Assembly (NCBI GenBank): GCA_963719325.1
Contig: CAVRBW010000008.1
Span: 1-64,000 of the forward strand
Source of the DNA: DATBLE01 sp963719325
GTDB lineage: Bacteria; Actinomycetota; Thermoleophilia; Gaiellales; Gaiellaceae
DNA: 64,000 nucleotides
Direction of reading: 5' to 3'
A program made the translations under genes and the position numbers. Positions 44,418 through 53,208 of the stretch are shown here, in pieces (within the stretch, counting starts at the first letter, position 1; each line of letters begins with the position of its first letter). The notes below the pieces were generated by a model that was given only the letters and a program-made list of their open reading frames with translations, was not told the origin of the DNA and did not search any database.

Positions 44418-46055
44418 TTAAGCCGTGGTAAGCGGCAACGTGACCGTTTCGTCCACCAGGTCGAGTCCCTCCGGCCTATGCGTGATCAGCAGGACGGTTC
44501 GGTCGGACGCTGCGGCGAGCGCGTCGGCGACGAGCGCCTCCGCGGTCTCGGGGTCGAGATGGGCCGTCGGCTCGTCGAGTACCAGCACCGGCGCGCCGGT
44601 GAGGAGCGCGCGGGCGATCGCCACCCGCTGCCGCTGTCCGCCTGAGAGCTCTCGGCCTTCTTCGCCGACCAGGGTGTCGAGCCCGTCGGGGAGCGACTGG
44701 ATCCAGTCCCACGCACGCGCGCGCTGGAGCGCCGCCTCCACCTCCGCCTCGGTCGCGTCCGGTCTGGCGAGCCGGACGTTCTCACGGATGCTGGTCGAGA
44801 AGAGGTGGGCGTCCTGGGCGGCGACGGCGATCAGGCGCCTGACGTCCTCCTGCCGGTACTCGCGCAGGTCGCGCCCGTCGAGGGTGACCCGGCCGGAATC
44901 CGGATCGAGGAAGCGAAGCAGCAGGTTGGCGACGGTCGTCTTGCCGGCTCCACTCGGTCCGACCAGGGCGACCTTTCTGCCCGGTGCGAGCCGGAGGTCG
45001 ACGTTGTTCAGCCCCGGCGCGTGGGCGACGCTCACACCCTCGAGGGCGACCGTGGGCATGCCCTGGGGCGAGGGTGCCGGGCTGACCGGGTCCCGCACGG
45101 GTGGCTCCCGGTCGGTGAGAGCGAGCAGCCGCCCGCCGGCAGCAATGGTTCCGGCCAGCTCCTGACCTGCCTGGACGAGCGGCGCCGTCGCCTCGAAAGC
45201 GGCGAGCGCAATCAGCGCGAGGGCGGCGACCAGCACGCGCGAGAGGCTCCCGCCGGCGTGCGCGGAGACGGCAACCGCGAGCACGGCGACGGTGGTCAGG
45301 CCGGCGACGACGGTGGTCGCCGCCTCGCCGATCCCGGCGACGACCGCGTCGCGCCGGGTGAGCCGGGCCAGCTCGCGGTCGGCGCTGCGGACACGGTCGA
45401 GCGCGTCCTGCTCGCGGCCGTACGCGACGAGCTCGGGCGCGCTCTGGAGCAACTCGACCAGCTCGGCCGTCAGCTCCCCGCGGGCGGCCGCCTGGCGGTC
45501 TCCGGAGGAGCGGCCGAGCCGTGCTGTGGCGAAGGGCGCCGCCACGCCGCCGACGATCAGGCCGATCGCGAGGGCGAGCCCGGCAACGGGGAGGATCCCG
45601 GCCGAGACGCCGACCAGCACCGCGCCGGAGGCGACGGCGACGAGCGGCGGACCAAGCCCGCGCAGGAACAGGTTTTGAAGCGCGTCGACGTCCGAGACGA
45701 GACGGCTCAGCAGGTCGCCGCGCCGGAAGGCGGCGAGCCCCGCGGGCGCGAGCGGCTCGATCCGCTCGTAGAAGCGCACGCGCAGGCGGGCGAGCGTCCG
45801 GAAGGCGAGGTCGTGGGAGACGAGCCGCTCGAGGTAGCGGACGACCGGTCTCGCAATTCCGAAGAAGCGGACGGCGGCGATCGCGACGCCGAGCGACAGG
45901 ATCGCGGGCCGTTCCGCCGAGCGCGAGATCAGGTACCCGGCCGTCCCCATCAGACCGGCGCCGAAGCAGACCGTGAGCGCCCCGAGCGTCACCGACAACG
46001 CGACACGCGAACGTGGCGCCTCGGCGATTGCGAGCAGCCGGCGCAACACGCTCAC
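44418..46055 (-). CDS. cydC: Thiol reductant ABC exporter subunit CydC
   Basis: This 545-residue half of the heterodimeric CydDC exporter, which moves cysteine/glutathione and is needed for cytochrome bd assembly, has six membrane helices. RPVVRYLERLVSHD is the CydC signature segment. The NBD has Walker A VGPSGAGKTTVANLL, signature LSGGQRQRVAIARAL, Walker B VLVLDEPTAHLDPE and switch LITHRPEG. GTG 46055 (VSVLRRLLAIA) follows a 125-bp gap filled by a repeat that separates it from cydD. Last gene of the cyd cluster. Confidence 0.92.
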   Translation of the reverse strand: MSVLRRLLAIAEAPRSRVALSVTLGALTVCFGAGLMGTAGYLISRSAERPAILSLGVAIAAVRFFGIARPVVRYLERLVSHDLAFRTLARLRVRFYERIEPLAPAGLAAFRRGDLLSRLVSDVDALQNLFLRGLGPPLVAVASGAVLVGVSAGILPVAGLALAIGLIVGGVAAPFATARLGRSSGDRQAAARGELTAELVELLQSAPELVAYGREQDALDRVRSADRELARLTRRDAVVAGIGEAATTVVAGLTTVAVLAVAVSAHAGGSLSRVLVAALALIALAAFEATAPLVQAGQELAGTIAAGGRLLALTDREPPVRDPVSPAPSPQGMPTVALEGVSVAHAPGLNNVDLRLAPGRKVALVGPSGAGKTTVANLLLRFLDPDSGRVTLDGRDLREYRQEDVRRLIAVAAQDAHLFSTSIRENVRLARPDATEAEVEAALQRARAWDWIQSLPDGLDTLVGEEGRELSGGQRQRVAIARALLTGAPVLVLDEPTAHLDPETAEALVADALAAASDRTVLLITHRPEGLDLVDETVTLPLTTA

Positions 46056-46068
46056 GTCACACCCCCGT

Positions 46069-46176
46069 AACCGGTGCCTGGCACCGGTTTGACGACGTGC
46101 GGCGCGCACATTTCCCTGCAACTCGCAGAATGTGGAACAAACGTCAAACCCTTGTAACCCGTGCCTGGCACCGGTT
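46069..46176. repeat. Paired GGTGCCTGGCACC palindromes between cydD and cydC
   Basis: The first copy (46069-46089) is a perfect 10-1-10 palindrome with arm AACCGGTGCC. The second (46156-46176) has one mismatch. Inside them TTTGACG (46088-46094) and CGTCAAA (46142-46148) form an outer inverted pair. The centre TTTCCCTGCAA...AATGTGG resembles the centre of the glpD-glpK repeat. The architecture is that of a REP/BIME-type element. Confidence 0.75.
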
Positions 46177-46179
46177 CCG

Positions 46180-47826
46180 TCACGCGACCGCCTCCTCGAG
46201 AACACGTCCGCGGTCGATGTGGACGACACGATCGGCACGCGCGGCGAGCTCCGGACGGTGCGCGATCAGCAGCACCATGCGCCCTTCGCGGAGCCGCTCG
46301 ATCGCCTCCCCGACGAGAGCGGCGTTCTCGGCGTCGAGGTTCGCGGTCGGCTCGTCCAGGATCACCAGCGGCGCGTCACGTAGAAACGCGCGGGCGAGCG
46401 CGATCCGCTGGAGCTCGCCGGACGAGAGCGGGCGGCCACCTTCCCCGACGAGCGTCTCGTACGGGGCGATGCCGTCCGCCCCGGCGAGGCGTGCCGCCTC
46501 GTGCACGTCGGCGTCGGTCGCGTCTGCGCGCCCGAGCCGGATGTTGTCGGCGATCGAGCCGCGGACGAGCGTCGGCCGCTGCGGCACCCAGGCGACGAGC
46601 CGCCGCCACGCGGCGGAATCGACCTCCGTGAGATCCGTCTCCCCCACCAGCACCCGGCCGGCGGTCGGCTCGACGAACCGCAGCAGGAGCGAGGCGATCG
46701 TGCTCTTGCCGCCGCCGCTCTCGCCGACGAGTGCCACCGTCTCGTGCGGGAGCAGCACCAGCTCGACCTCCCTCAACGCCTCTCCGGACCGCGCCGGGTA
46801 CTCGAACGACACCCGATCCAACCGCACCGGCTCCTCCGCCGGGCTCGGCGGTGCCAGGGCGCCGACGCGGATCGCCGGCGCATCGGTCAGCGCGAGGATG
46901 CGCTGGAGCACCGCCATCCCGTCGGCGCCTGCGTGGTAGCGCACTCCAAGCGTCCGCAGCGGCAGATAGAGCTCCGGAACGAGCACGAGCACGGTCAGGC
47001 CCGACTGCAGGCCGAGGTGGCCGTTGACGAGCCGCACGCCGACCGTCACGGCGACCAGCGCAACGCCCATCGTCGCCGCCAGCTCGAGCACGGCGCCGGA
47101 CAGGAACGTGACCCGGAGGGTCGCCATCGTCGCCCGCCGGTAGCGGTCGCCGACCGACGCGATCGAAACCGCCTGCGCCTCGCCGCGGTTGAACGCGCGC
47201 AGCGTCGGCAGCCCGCGGATCACGTCGAGGAAGTGCCGCGAGAGCTGGGACAGCGCGGCGTAACGCTCGCGCGTCCGCCGCTCCGTGTACCGGCCGATCA
47301 GCCACATGAAGATCGGGACGAGCGGCAGCGTCACCAGCATCAACCCGGCCGACTCGAGGTCGATCGTCGCCGTCCAGATCAGGACGGTCGGCGGCACCAG
47401 CATCGCCAGCACGAGCTGTGGCAGATAGCGCCCGAACGTCGCCTCGAGGGCGTCGGCACCCTGAACCGCAGCGGCTGCGACCTCACCGCTCTCCGTGCCG
47501 TCGAGCGCCGCCGGCTGCCGGATCAGCCGCGACGAGGCGAGCGAGAGCCGAAGCTCGGACAGAACGCGCACGGCGGCGACCCGCCCGTAGGTCTCGAAGC
47601 CCCACCCGAGCAGAGCACGTCCGCAGACGACCGCCCCGAACGCACCGAGCAGCCAGGAGACCTCGCCGAGCGAGGCGCCAGAGAACGAGCGGGCGACAAC
47701 GCGTGCGAGGAGCGTCGCTTGGAGCAGGACGAGTACGGCCGCGCCGAGCCCGAGCGCCGTGTCGAGCGCCAGCAGCCGTCGAACGCCGCGCACGCGGCGA
47801 AGCAGGTCCGGGTCGAGAACGCGCAC
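46180..47826 (-). CDS. cydD: Thiol reductant ABC exporter subunit CydD
   Basis: This 548-residue partner of CydC has six membrane helices (SAGLMLVTLPLVPIFMWLIG is the CydD-typical segment). The NBD has Walker A VGESGGGKSTIASLLL, signature LSSGELQRIALARAF (SSGE rather than SGGQ), Walker B LVILDEPTANLDAEN and switch LIAHRPEL. GTG 47826 lies 11 bp after the cydB stop. It is transcribed with cydAB. Confidence 0.92.
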   Translation of the reverse strand: MRVLDPDLLRRVRGVRRLLALDTALGLGAAVLVLLQATLLARVVARSFSGASLGEVSWLLGAFGAVVCGRALLGWGFETYGRVAAVRVLSELRLSLASSRLIRQPAALDGTESGEVAAAAVQGADALEATFGRYLPQLVLAMLVPPTVLIWTATIDLESAGLMLVTLPLVPIFMWLIGRYTERRTRERYAALSQLSRHFLDVIRGLPTLRAFNRGEAQAVSIASVGDRYRRATMATLRVTFLSGAVLELAATMGVALVAVTVGVRLVNGHLGLQSGLTVLVLVPELYLPLRTLGVRYHAGADGMAVLQRILALTDAPAIRVGALAPPSPAEEPVRLDRVSFEYPARSGEALREVELVLLPHETVALVGESGGGKSTIASLLLRFVEPTAGRVLVGETDLTEVDSAAWRRLVAWVPQRPTLVRGSIADNIRLGRADATDADVHEAARLAGADGIAPYETLVGEGGRPLSSGELQRIALARAFLRDAPLVILDEPTANLDAENAALVGEAIERLREGRMVLLIAHRPELAARADRVVHIDRGRVLEEAVA

Positions 47827-47837
47827 GACCGAACTAT

Positions 47838-48932
47838 CTAGGTTTCGGTTTCAGGCTTCCTGCCGAGAGGCGTACGGGCGAGCAGATCGAGTGGGCTTCG
47901 CACTTCCTCGAAGTCCTCTTTTCCCAGCCGGGCGCGGAAGACCCAGAACGCCCAGGCCTGGTAGACGAGCACGATCGGCACGAAGATGATCGCGACGATC
48001 GTCATCGCGACCAGCGAGTAGTGATTCGAGGCGGTCGAGAAGATCGTCAGGTTCGCCACGCCGTCCGTATTCGAGACGAGCACGTTCGGGTACAGCCAGA
48101 GGAAGAGCGTCGAGACCAGCAGGACGATCGCCACCGACGTGGCGCCGAACGCCAGCCCCGGTCGCCGCCGCCAGGCGAGCGGCCAGGACGCGGCGCCCGC
48201 GACCAGCGTCGCAGCGGCCAGCACGACCACGACGATGCGGCGAGCACCCGTCGAGGCGGCGTCGACCGCCGTCCAGGCGAGGAAGGAGATCAGCAACGCC
48301 GCCGTCGGCAGCCAGAGACGAAGAGCCGTCTGCCGGGATCGCTCGGCGAGCTCGCCCCGGGTGCGTAGGGAGAGGAAGAGCGCTCCGTGGAGCGCAAACG
48401 CAGCCAGGACGGTCAGCCCGCCGAGAATCCCGTAGCCGTTCAAGAGGTCGAGCAGGTCGCCCGTGTAGTCGCCGTTCGCGTTCAGCGGGACGCCGTGCAC
48501 GATGTTGGCGAAGGCCACGCCCCAGAGGAGCGCGATCAGCCCGCTCGAGATCGGCATCGCGAGGTCCCAGCTGCGCCGCCAGGTCGCGCCGGTGTGCTTG
48601 TTGCGGTACTCGATCGCGACGCCGCGCACGATCAGGGCGAGCAGGATCACGAACAGCGCCAGGTAGAAGCCGGAGAAGAGGCTCGCATACCAGCCCGGGA
48701 AGGCGGCGAAGGTCGCGCCACCGGCGACGAGGACCCACACCTCGTACCCGTCCCAGACGGGCTGGATCGTCCTGAGGAGGGCACGCCGCTCGGCGTCGTC
48801 GCGACCGAGCAGCGGATAGAGCATGCCGACCCCGAAGTCGAATCCCTCGAGGAAGAAGTAGCCCATCCACAGCACCGCGATGAGCAGGAACCAGAGGCTC
48901 TCGAGATTGAAGTATCCGGCGGCGAGCAGCAT
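47838..48932 (-). CDS. cydB: Cytochrome bd ubiquinol oxidase subunit II
   Basis: This 364-residue subunit has about nine helices. LWMGYFFLEGFDFGVGMLYP and RTIQPVWDGYEVWVLVAGGA are CydB hallmarks. It forms the structural half of the high-affinity bd oxidase. ATG 48932 is preferred; GTG two codons upstream is possible. The gene starts 7 bp after cydA. No unusual feature. Confidence 0.93.
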   Translation of the reverse strand: MLLAAGYFNLESLWFLLIAVLWMGYFFLEGFDFGVGMLYPLLGRDDAERRALLRTIQPVWDGYEVWVLVAGGATFAAFPGWYASLFSGFYLALFVILLALIVRGVAIEYRNKHTGATWRRSWDLAMPISSGLIALLWGVAFANIVHGVPLNANGDYTGDLLDLLNGYGILGGLTVLAAFALHGALFLSLRTRGELAERSRQTALRLWLPTAALLISFLAWTAVDAASTGARRIVVVVLAAATLVAGAASWPLAWRRRPGLAFGATSVAIVLLVSTLFLWLYPNVLVSNTDGVANLTIFSTASNHYSLVAMTIVAIIFVPIVLVYQAWAFWVFRARLGKEDFEEVRSPLDLLARTPLGRKPETET

Positions 48933-48939
48933 TGGCACC

Positions 48940-50340
48940 CTAGTAGACGAGGGGTGGTAGGAACGCGCCTTGCTCGAGCGCTGGGAACTCCTCCTCGGGG
49001 CCCTTCTTGACCGCGTTCGTCATCAGCCACGCCTCGACCGCCGCGAGGATCCCGTACACGGCGGTGAACCCGGCGAGCGTCAGCGCGACCGAGGCCACGC
49101 CGACCCGCGGCGAGACGGCGTCGCGCGTGAGCAACAGGCCCTGCACGATCCACGGCTGCCGCCCCATCTCGGTGAACAGCCAGCCGGCCGTGTTGGCGAC
49201 GAACGGCAGGGCGAGGAACACGTACGCCCACCACGTGAACCTGTGCGAGCGCTCCAGAGCGCGTCCGCCCCTGCTCAGCCAGAGCCCGATGGCGCTGAAG
49301 AAGAAGGCAAGGAAGCCCAGGCCGACCATCACGCGCCAGGCCCAGTACTCGGCTCCGACGATCGGGGTGTAGTCGCCCGGCCCGTACTTCTGCTGGTACT
49401 CGCGCTGCACCTCGTCGATCCCCTTGATCTTCCCGTTCCAGGAGTTCGTCGCCAGCACCGACAGTCCGTGCGGCAGCCGGATGTCGACGTTCGTCCGCTT
49501 CGGATGCCGCTCCCACGGCCCGACCGCGAACAGCGACAGCGGCGCGGGGGCGCTCGTCTTGTAGAGCGCCTCGGCCGCCGCCATCTTCATCGGCTGCTCT
49601 CGGGTCAGGATCTGCGCCTGGAAGTGGCCGATCACGACCACCGCCGCCGACGCGAACAGCGTGACGACGAGCGCCGCCTTGGCGGAGGCGCGGAACATCT
49701 CGACCTCGCGGCCGCGCCGGAGCCAGTAGGCGGAGACGGCGAGCACGAGCAGTCCGCCCGTGAGGAGCGCGGCAGTGATCGTGTGGAAGAAGTGGGTGAT
49801 CTGGAGGCCCTGGAAGAAGACCTTCCCGAGCGAGGTCATCTCGGCGTGGTCGCCGACCTTGCGGTAGCCGACCGGGTGCTGCATCCACGAGTTCGCGGCG
49901 AGGATGAAGTAGGCCGACGCGGTCGTCCCGATCGCGACCAGCCAGATCATCGCGAGGTGCACCTTGGGCGCCAGCTTGTCCCAGCCGAAGATCCAGAGCC
50001 CCAGGAACGTCGACTCGAGGAAGAACGCGGCCAGGCCCTCGATCGCGAGCGGCGCCCCGAAGACGTCGCCCACGTAGCGCGAGTAGTCAGCCCAGTTCAT
50101 CCCGAACTGGAACTCCTGCACGATCCCCGTGACGACCCCGAGCGCGAAGTTGATCAGGAAGAGCTTCCCGAAGAAGCGCGTCATCCGCAGGTAGCGCTCG
50201 TTTCCGGTGCGGTGCCAGGCGGTCTGCATCCCGGCGACGAACCAGGCCATCCCGATCGTCACCGGCACGAAGAGGAAGTGGTAGATGGTCGTGACGCCGA
50301 ACTGCCAGCGGGCGAGCTCGAGCGCGGTCGACGCGATCAA
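48940..50340 (-). CDS. cydA: Cytochrome bd ubiquinol oxidase subunit I
   Basis: This 466-residue catalytic subunit binds hemes b558, b595 and d. WQFGVTTIYHFLFVPVTIGM holds a heme His; QPMKMAAAEALY is a heme-ligand segment with Met; EMGRQPWIVQGLLLT is the GRQPW quinol-site signature. The Q loop is short, as in Gram-positive enzymes. TTG 50340 appears to be the start because the conserved N-terminus begins there. It heads cydA-cydB-cydD-cydC, used under low oxygen. Confidence 0.95.
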   Translation of the reverse strand: MIASTALELARWQFGVTTIYHFLFVPVTIGMAWFVAGMQTAWHRTGNERYLRMTRFFGKLFLINFALGVVTGIVQEFQFGMNWADYSRYVGDVFGAPLAIEGLAAFFLESTFLGLWIFGWDKLAPKVHLAMIWLVAIGTTASAYFILAANSWMQHPVGYRKVGDHAEMTSLGKVFFQGLQITHFFHTITAALLTGGLLVLAVSAYWLRRGREVEMFRASAKAALVVTLFASAAVVVIGHFQAQILTREQPMKMAAAEALYKTSAPAPLSLFAVGPWERHPKRTNVDIRLPHGLSVLATNSWNGKIKGIDEVQREYQQKYGPGDYTPIVGAEYWAWRVMVGLGFLAFFFSAIGLWLSRGGRALERSHRFTWWAYVFLALPFVANTAGWLFTEMGRQPWIVQGLLLTRDAVSPRVGVASVALTLAGFTAVYGILAAVEAWLMTNAVKKGPEEEFPALEQGAFLPPLVY

Positions 50341-50447
50341 GCCGAAGCCTCTCGTCCGGTGGCGACCGAGCGCACGATCACCGGCAGGTTTTCCCAGGTG
50401 GGAGCCTTCCGAACATCAGTGGCCGAGCGGATCCGTGCTGCGGGGAA

Positions 50448-51200
50448 CTACCGAGACCGTTCCGGAACCCGACCAGCCACCCTGGCAAGCGCCGATCCGT
50501 CGGCGAGCGAGAGGGCCCGCTCGAGCCCGTAGCGGGCCGCGAGCATGTCGACTGCTTCGTGCATCCGGCTCGGCCGCGAGAGACGGTGCGCGTCCGAGGC
50601 GATCAGGTCGCCGACGCCGAGCTCGAGCAGCTGCCAGCCGCAGCGCTCGGCCGCGGGGTCGTGGGCGCCGAGGAACGAGTCCGCGTTGAAGCACACGAGC
50701 GCACCGCCGTCGACGAACGGCAGCACTACATCGGGCTGCATTTGGATCTCGGGACAGCGCTCGGGATGGGCGAGGATCACCTCGAGCCCGGCTGCATGGA
50801 TCTCCTCGACCTGCCTCCAGGTGGCGGCGAGCGGGTCGGTGAACGAGAACCAGGGGCCGGGGAACTCGACCAGCAGAGCGCGTGTTCCTTCGAGGACGTA
50901 CTCGGAGATCTCGCCGACCAGGATTCCGGTCGGCGCCACCTCCCAGCCGAGGCGAAGGTCGAGCCCGAATGCCGCGCACGCCTCCTTCATCAGACGGTGA
51001 TTCGCGACCGCACGCGCGTAGCGCTCCGGAGTCACCGCGTGCCAGCTCCCGCCGGGCTGCGCGTGCGGGGTGCCGTACAGGACTCGGGTTCCGTTCTCGG
51101 CAGCCTGCCGGCAGAGGGCAATGCCCTCCTCGACGCTCTTCACCCCGTCGTCGCCGGAGGGAATGACGTGGCTGTGGACGTCGACGAAGCCGGCGGGCAT
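50448..51200 (-). CDS. PHP-domain phosphatase/phosphoesterase (CpsB/CapC-like)
   Basis: This 250-residue PHP barrel has FVDVHSHVIPSGDDG, GTPHAQPGG, VILAHPERCPEI and DLIASDAHRLSRPSRM, giving the full set of metal-binding His/Asp residues of the CpsB/YwqE family. Some members are Mn-dependent tyrosine phosphatases acting on capsule kinases. No capsule genes are nearby, so the target is open. ATG 51200 fits the family; longer starts would run into the divergent mutY promoter region. Confidence 0.85.
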   Translation of the reverse strand: MPAGFVDVHSHVIPSGDDGVKSVEEGIALCRQAAENGTRVLYGTPHAQPGGSWHAVTPERYARAVANHRLMKEACAAFGLDLRLGWEVAPTGILVGEISEYVLEGTRALLVEFPGPWFSFTDPLAATWRQVEEIHAAGLEVILAHPERCPEIQMQPDVVLPFVDGGALVCFNADSFLGAHDPAAERCGWQLLELGVGDLIASDAHRLSRPSRMHEAVDMLAARYGLERALSLADGSALARVAGRVPERSR

Positions 51201-51289
51201 GGCCTTGACGCTACCGGCGCCGTGCTCGGCGGCAGTGAACCGAGCCGGCTCTGACAGTGCTTTCTGCGCCACGGGTTAGGCTCGATCCG

Positions 51290-52006
51290 GTGCAGGAGCT
51301 TCTGCAGGCGTGGTTTCGCGAGAACGGCCGCGACCTGCCCTGGCGGCACACTCGCGACCCCTACGCGATCCTCGTCTCGGAGGTGATGCTCCAGCAGACG
51401 CAGGTCTCGCGGGTCGTGCCGCGCTACCTCGAGTGGCTCGAGCGGTGGCCGACCGTGCAGGCGGTCGCGGCCGCTTCGCCGGCCGAGGTGATCCGCGCCT
51501 GGCAAGGGCTCGGCTACAACCGGCGCGCGCTCAACCTCCACCGCGCGGCGCGCGTCGTCGCCGAGCGAGGCTGGCCGGACGATCTGACCGAGCTGCCCGG
51601 CATCGGGCCGTACACAGCGGCGGCGATCGCCAACTTCGCCTTCGGCCGACCGGTTCTCCCGGTGGACGTGAACATCCGCCGGGTGCTCGACCGCACCGGC
51701 GGCGAGTTCGGCGCCGAGGCAGCGCAGGCGCTCTTCGACCTCGGCGCCACGGTCTGCCTGGCGCGGATCCCACGCTGTGCGGCGTGTCCGCTCTCGGAGG
51801 CATGCCCCTCCCGGGGAAGAAGCTATGAGCCGGAGCGCAAGCAAGGGCCGTTCGAGGGCTCGTTTCGCCAGCGGCGGGCGCGCACGCTACGCGCCGTCTC
51901 CGGCCGGCCTGTTCCGCTCGCGAACCTCGACGCGGAGGCCGTCGCGGCGCTGCACCGCGACGGCCTCGTGCAGGTCGAGTCGGGGACGGTCTCCCTGCCC
52001 GGCTAG
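51290..52006 (+). CDS. mutY: A/G-specific adenine glycosylase, short form
   Basis: MutY removes A mispaired with 8-oxoG. ILVSEVMLQQTQVSRV holds the catalytic Glu, LPGIGPYTAAAIANFAFG is the helix-hairpin-helix and LPVDVNIRRVLDRTGG holds the catalytic Asp. The cluster is C-x6-C-x2-C-x5-C (CLARIPRCAACPLSEAC). From GTG 51290 the protein has 238 residues, with only a short tail after the cluster instead of the usual NUDIX-like 8-oxoG recognition domain (about 100 residues longer). It ends convergently with the secreted protein gene, overlapping by 4 bp. Confidence 0.9.
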   Translation: MQELLQAWFRENGRDLPWRHTRDPYAILVSEVMLQQTQVSRVVPRYLEWLERWPTVQAVAAASPAEVIRAWQGLGYNRRALNLHRAARVVAERGWPDDLTELPGIGPYTAAAIANFAFGRPVLPVDVNIRRVLDRTGGEFGAEAAQALFDLGATVCLARIPRCAACPLSEACPSRGRSYEPERKQGPFEGSFRQRRARTLRAVSGRPVPLANLDAEAVAALHRDGLVQVESGTVSLPG

Positions 52007-52407
52007 ATCAGCGGGCAATTGACGACCATGCCGGCGTCCTTCACCGTCACGTCGCCGGCCGACAACGCGTTGCGCACGGCGCCGGCAGAGGTGAGCTTCC
52101 GAGGCGTCACGCCGTCCTTCCAGGTGACGAGCTTGACGTCCCAGAGCGGCGTGTAGCCCTTCTGGCCCGGGACGACGTCGATGATGTTGTACTGGTCCTC
52201 GACCCCGTTCGTGACCGCCCAGATCGGCGCCACTTTGTTCCCCGGCTGAAGCTTTACGGGGCCGAAGTCGAGATACTCGATCACCTGACCGCGATAGAAG
52301 CCCTCGGTCGCCTGCTGCTGGAAGTGGCGGATCGAGTCGGCCATCGCGGGTGCGGTCGCGAGCCCTAGAGCGCCGGCGATCGCGAGTACGAGCACTGCCT
52401 TCTTCAC
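52003..52407 (-). CDS. Secreted protein of unknown function
   Basis: AAGGAGGG before GTG 52407 gives 134 residues with a clear signal peptide (KKAVLVLAIAGALGLATAPA, cut after AMA). The mature part has a beta-rich look with VIEYLDFGPVKLQPGNKVAP and ends VKDAGMVVNCPLI with a single Cys. Such short exported proteins with a two-component system next door are sometimes envelope sensors, but there is no motif to support it. It diverges from the response regulator gene. Confidence 0.7.
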   Translation of the reverse strand: MKKAVLVLAIAGALGLATAPAMADSIRHFQQQATEGFYRGQVIEYLDFGPVKLQPGNKVAPIWAVTNGVEDQYNIIDVVPGQKGYTPLWDVKLVTWKDGVTPRKLTSAGAVRNALSAGDVTVKDAGMVVNCPLI

Positions 52408-52475
52408 GTTCCCTCCTTGGGGTGGCTTGCTCGGCCGACGCTAGAGGGCGTTTCTTTCCGAACCCTTTCGAGATC

Positions 52476-52506
52476 CTTACGAAAGTCGAATTCAGCGCCT
52501 CGTAAG
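52476..52506. promoter_or_regulatory. Inverted repeat in the divergent promoter region
   Basis: CTTACGA and TCGTAAG (7-bp arms, 17-base spacer) lie between the secreted-protein gene and the response regulator, 25 bp before the latter's ATG. A second overlapping pair, CTTTCG (52465-52470) and CGAAAG (52480-52485), is present. This may be the binding site of the adjacent response regulator. Confidence 0.4.
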
Positions 52507-52530
52507 AGTTATCCGGGCACAATTACCGGG

Positions 52531-53208
52531 ATGGCAACCGTTCTCGTTGTCGACGACGAGCCGATCGTCAGAGACGTGGTCGTCCGATACCTTCGGCGCG
52601 AGGGGTACGAGACCCTCGAGGCGGGGGACGGTCTGCGAGCCCGCGAGCTGGTGCGCGAGCACGAGCCGAGCCTCGTCGTCCTCGACCTGATGCTGCCCGG
52701 GATGGACGGTCTCCAGCTCTGCCAGTGGATACGCGGCCATTCCGACCTGCCGGTGATCATGCTCACGGCCCGGGCCGAGGAGGCCGACCGGATCGTCGGG
52801 CTCGAGATCGGCGCCGACGACTACGTGACGAAGCCGTTCTCGCCTCGAGAGCTCGCCGCGCGCGTGCGCACGGTTCTGCGCCGCTCCGGCCCGGCCACCG
52901 GCTCGCAGGAGCGGATCGTCCAGGGCGATCTCGAGCTCGACGCCGCCGCCAGGGAGGTGAAGAAGGCAGGCGCGCTGCTCCGCCTGACCTCGAAGGAGTT
53001 CGACCTGCTCTGGTTCCTCGTCTCCCACCCGCGCCGGGTCTTCTCTCGCGACCAGCTGATGGATCGGGTGTGGGGGTACGAGCCGGCCTTCGACACCGGC
53101 ACCGTCACCGTCCACGTGCGCCGGTTGCGGGAGAAGATCGAGGACGATCCGTCGAAGCCGAGGCATCTGGAAACGATCTGGGGTGTCGGCTACCGGTTCT
53201 GCCCGTGA
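52531..53208 (+). CDS. OmpR/PhoB-family response regulator
   Basis: This 225-residue regulator has receiver VLVVDDEPIVRDVV, phospho-acceptor Asp in VVLDLMLPGMDG and Lys in DYVTKPFSPREL. The winged helix runs from LTSKEFDLLWFLVSHPRRVF to VHVRRLREKIEDDP and IWGVGYRF. ATG 52531 is the natural start. GTGA overlap with the kinase gene. With the next three genes it forms a tight plus-strand cluster ending in the probable selenoprotein. Confidence 0.94.
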   Translation: MATVLVVDDEPIVRDVVVRYLRREGYETLEAGDGLRARELVREHEPSLVVLDLMLPGMDGLQLCQWIRGHSDLPVIMLTARAEEADRIVGLEIGADDYVTKPFSPRELAARVRTVLRRSGPATGSQERIVQGDLELDAAAREVKKAGALLRLTSKEFDLLWFLVSHPRRVFSRDQLMDRVWGYEPAFDTGTVTVHVRRLREKIEDDPSKPRHLETIWGVGYRFCP

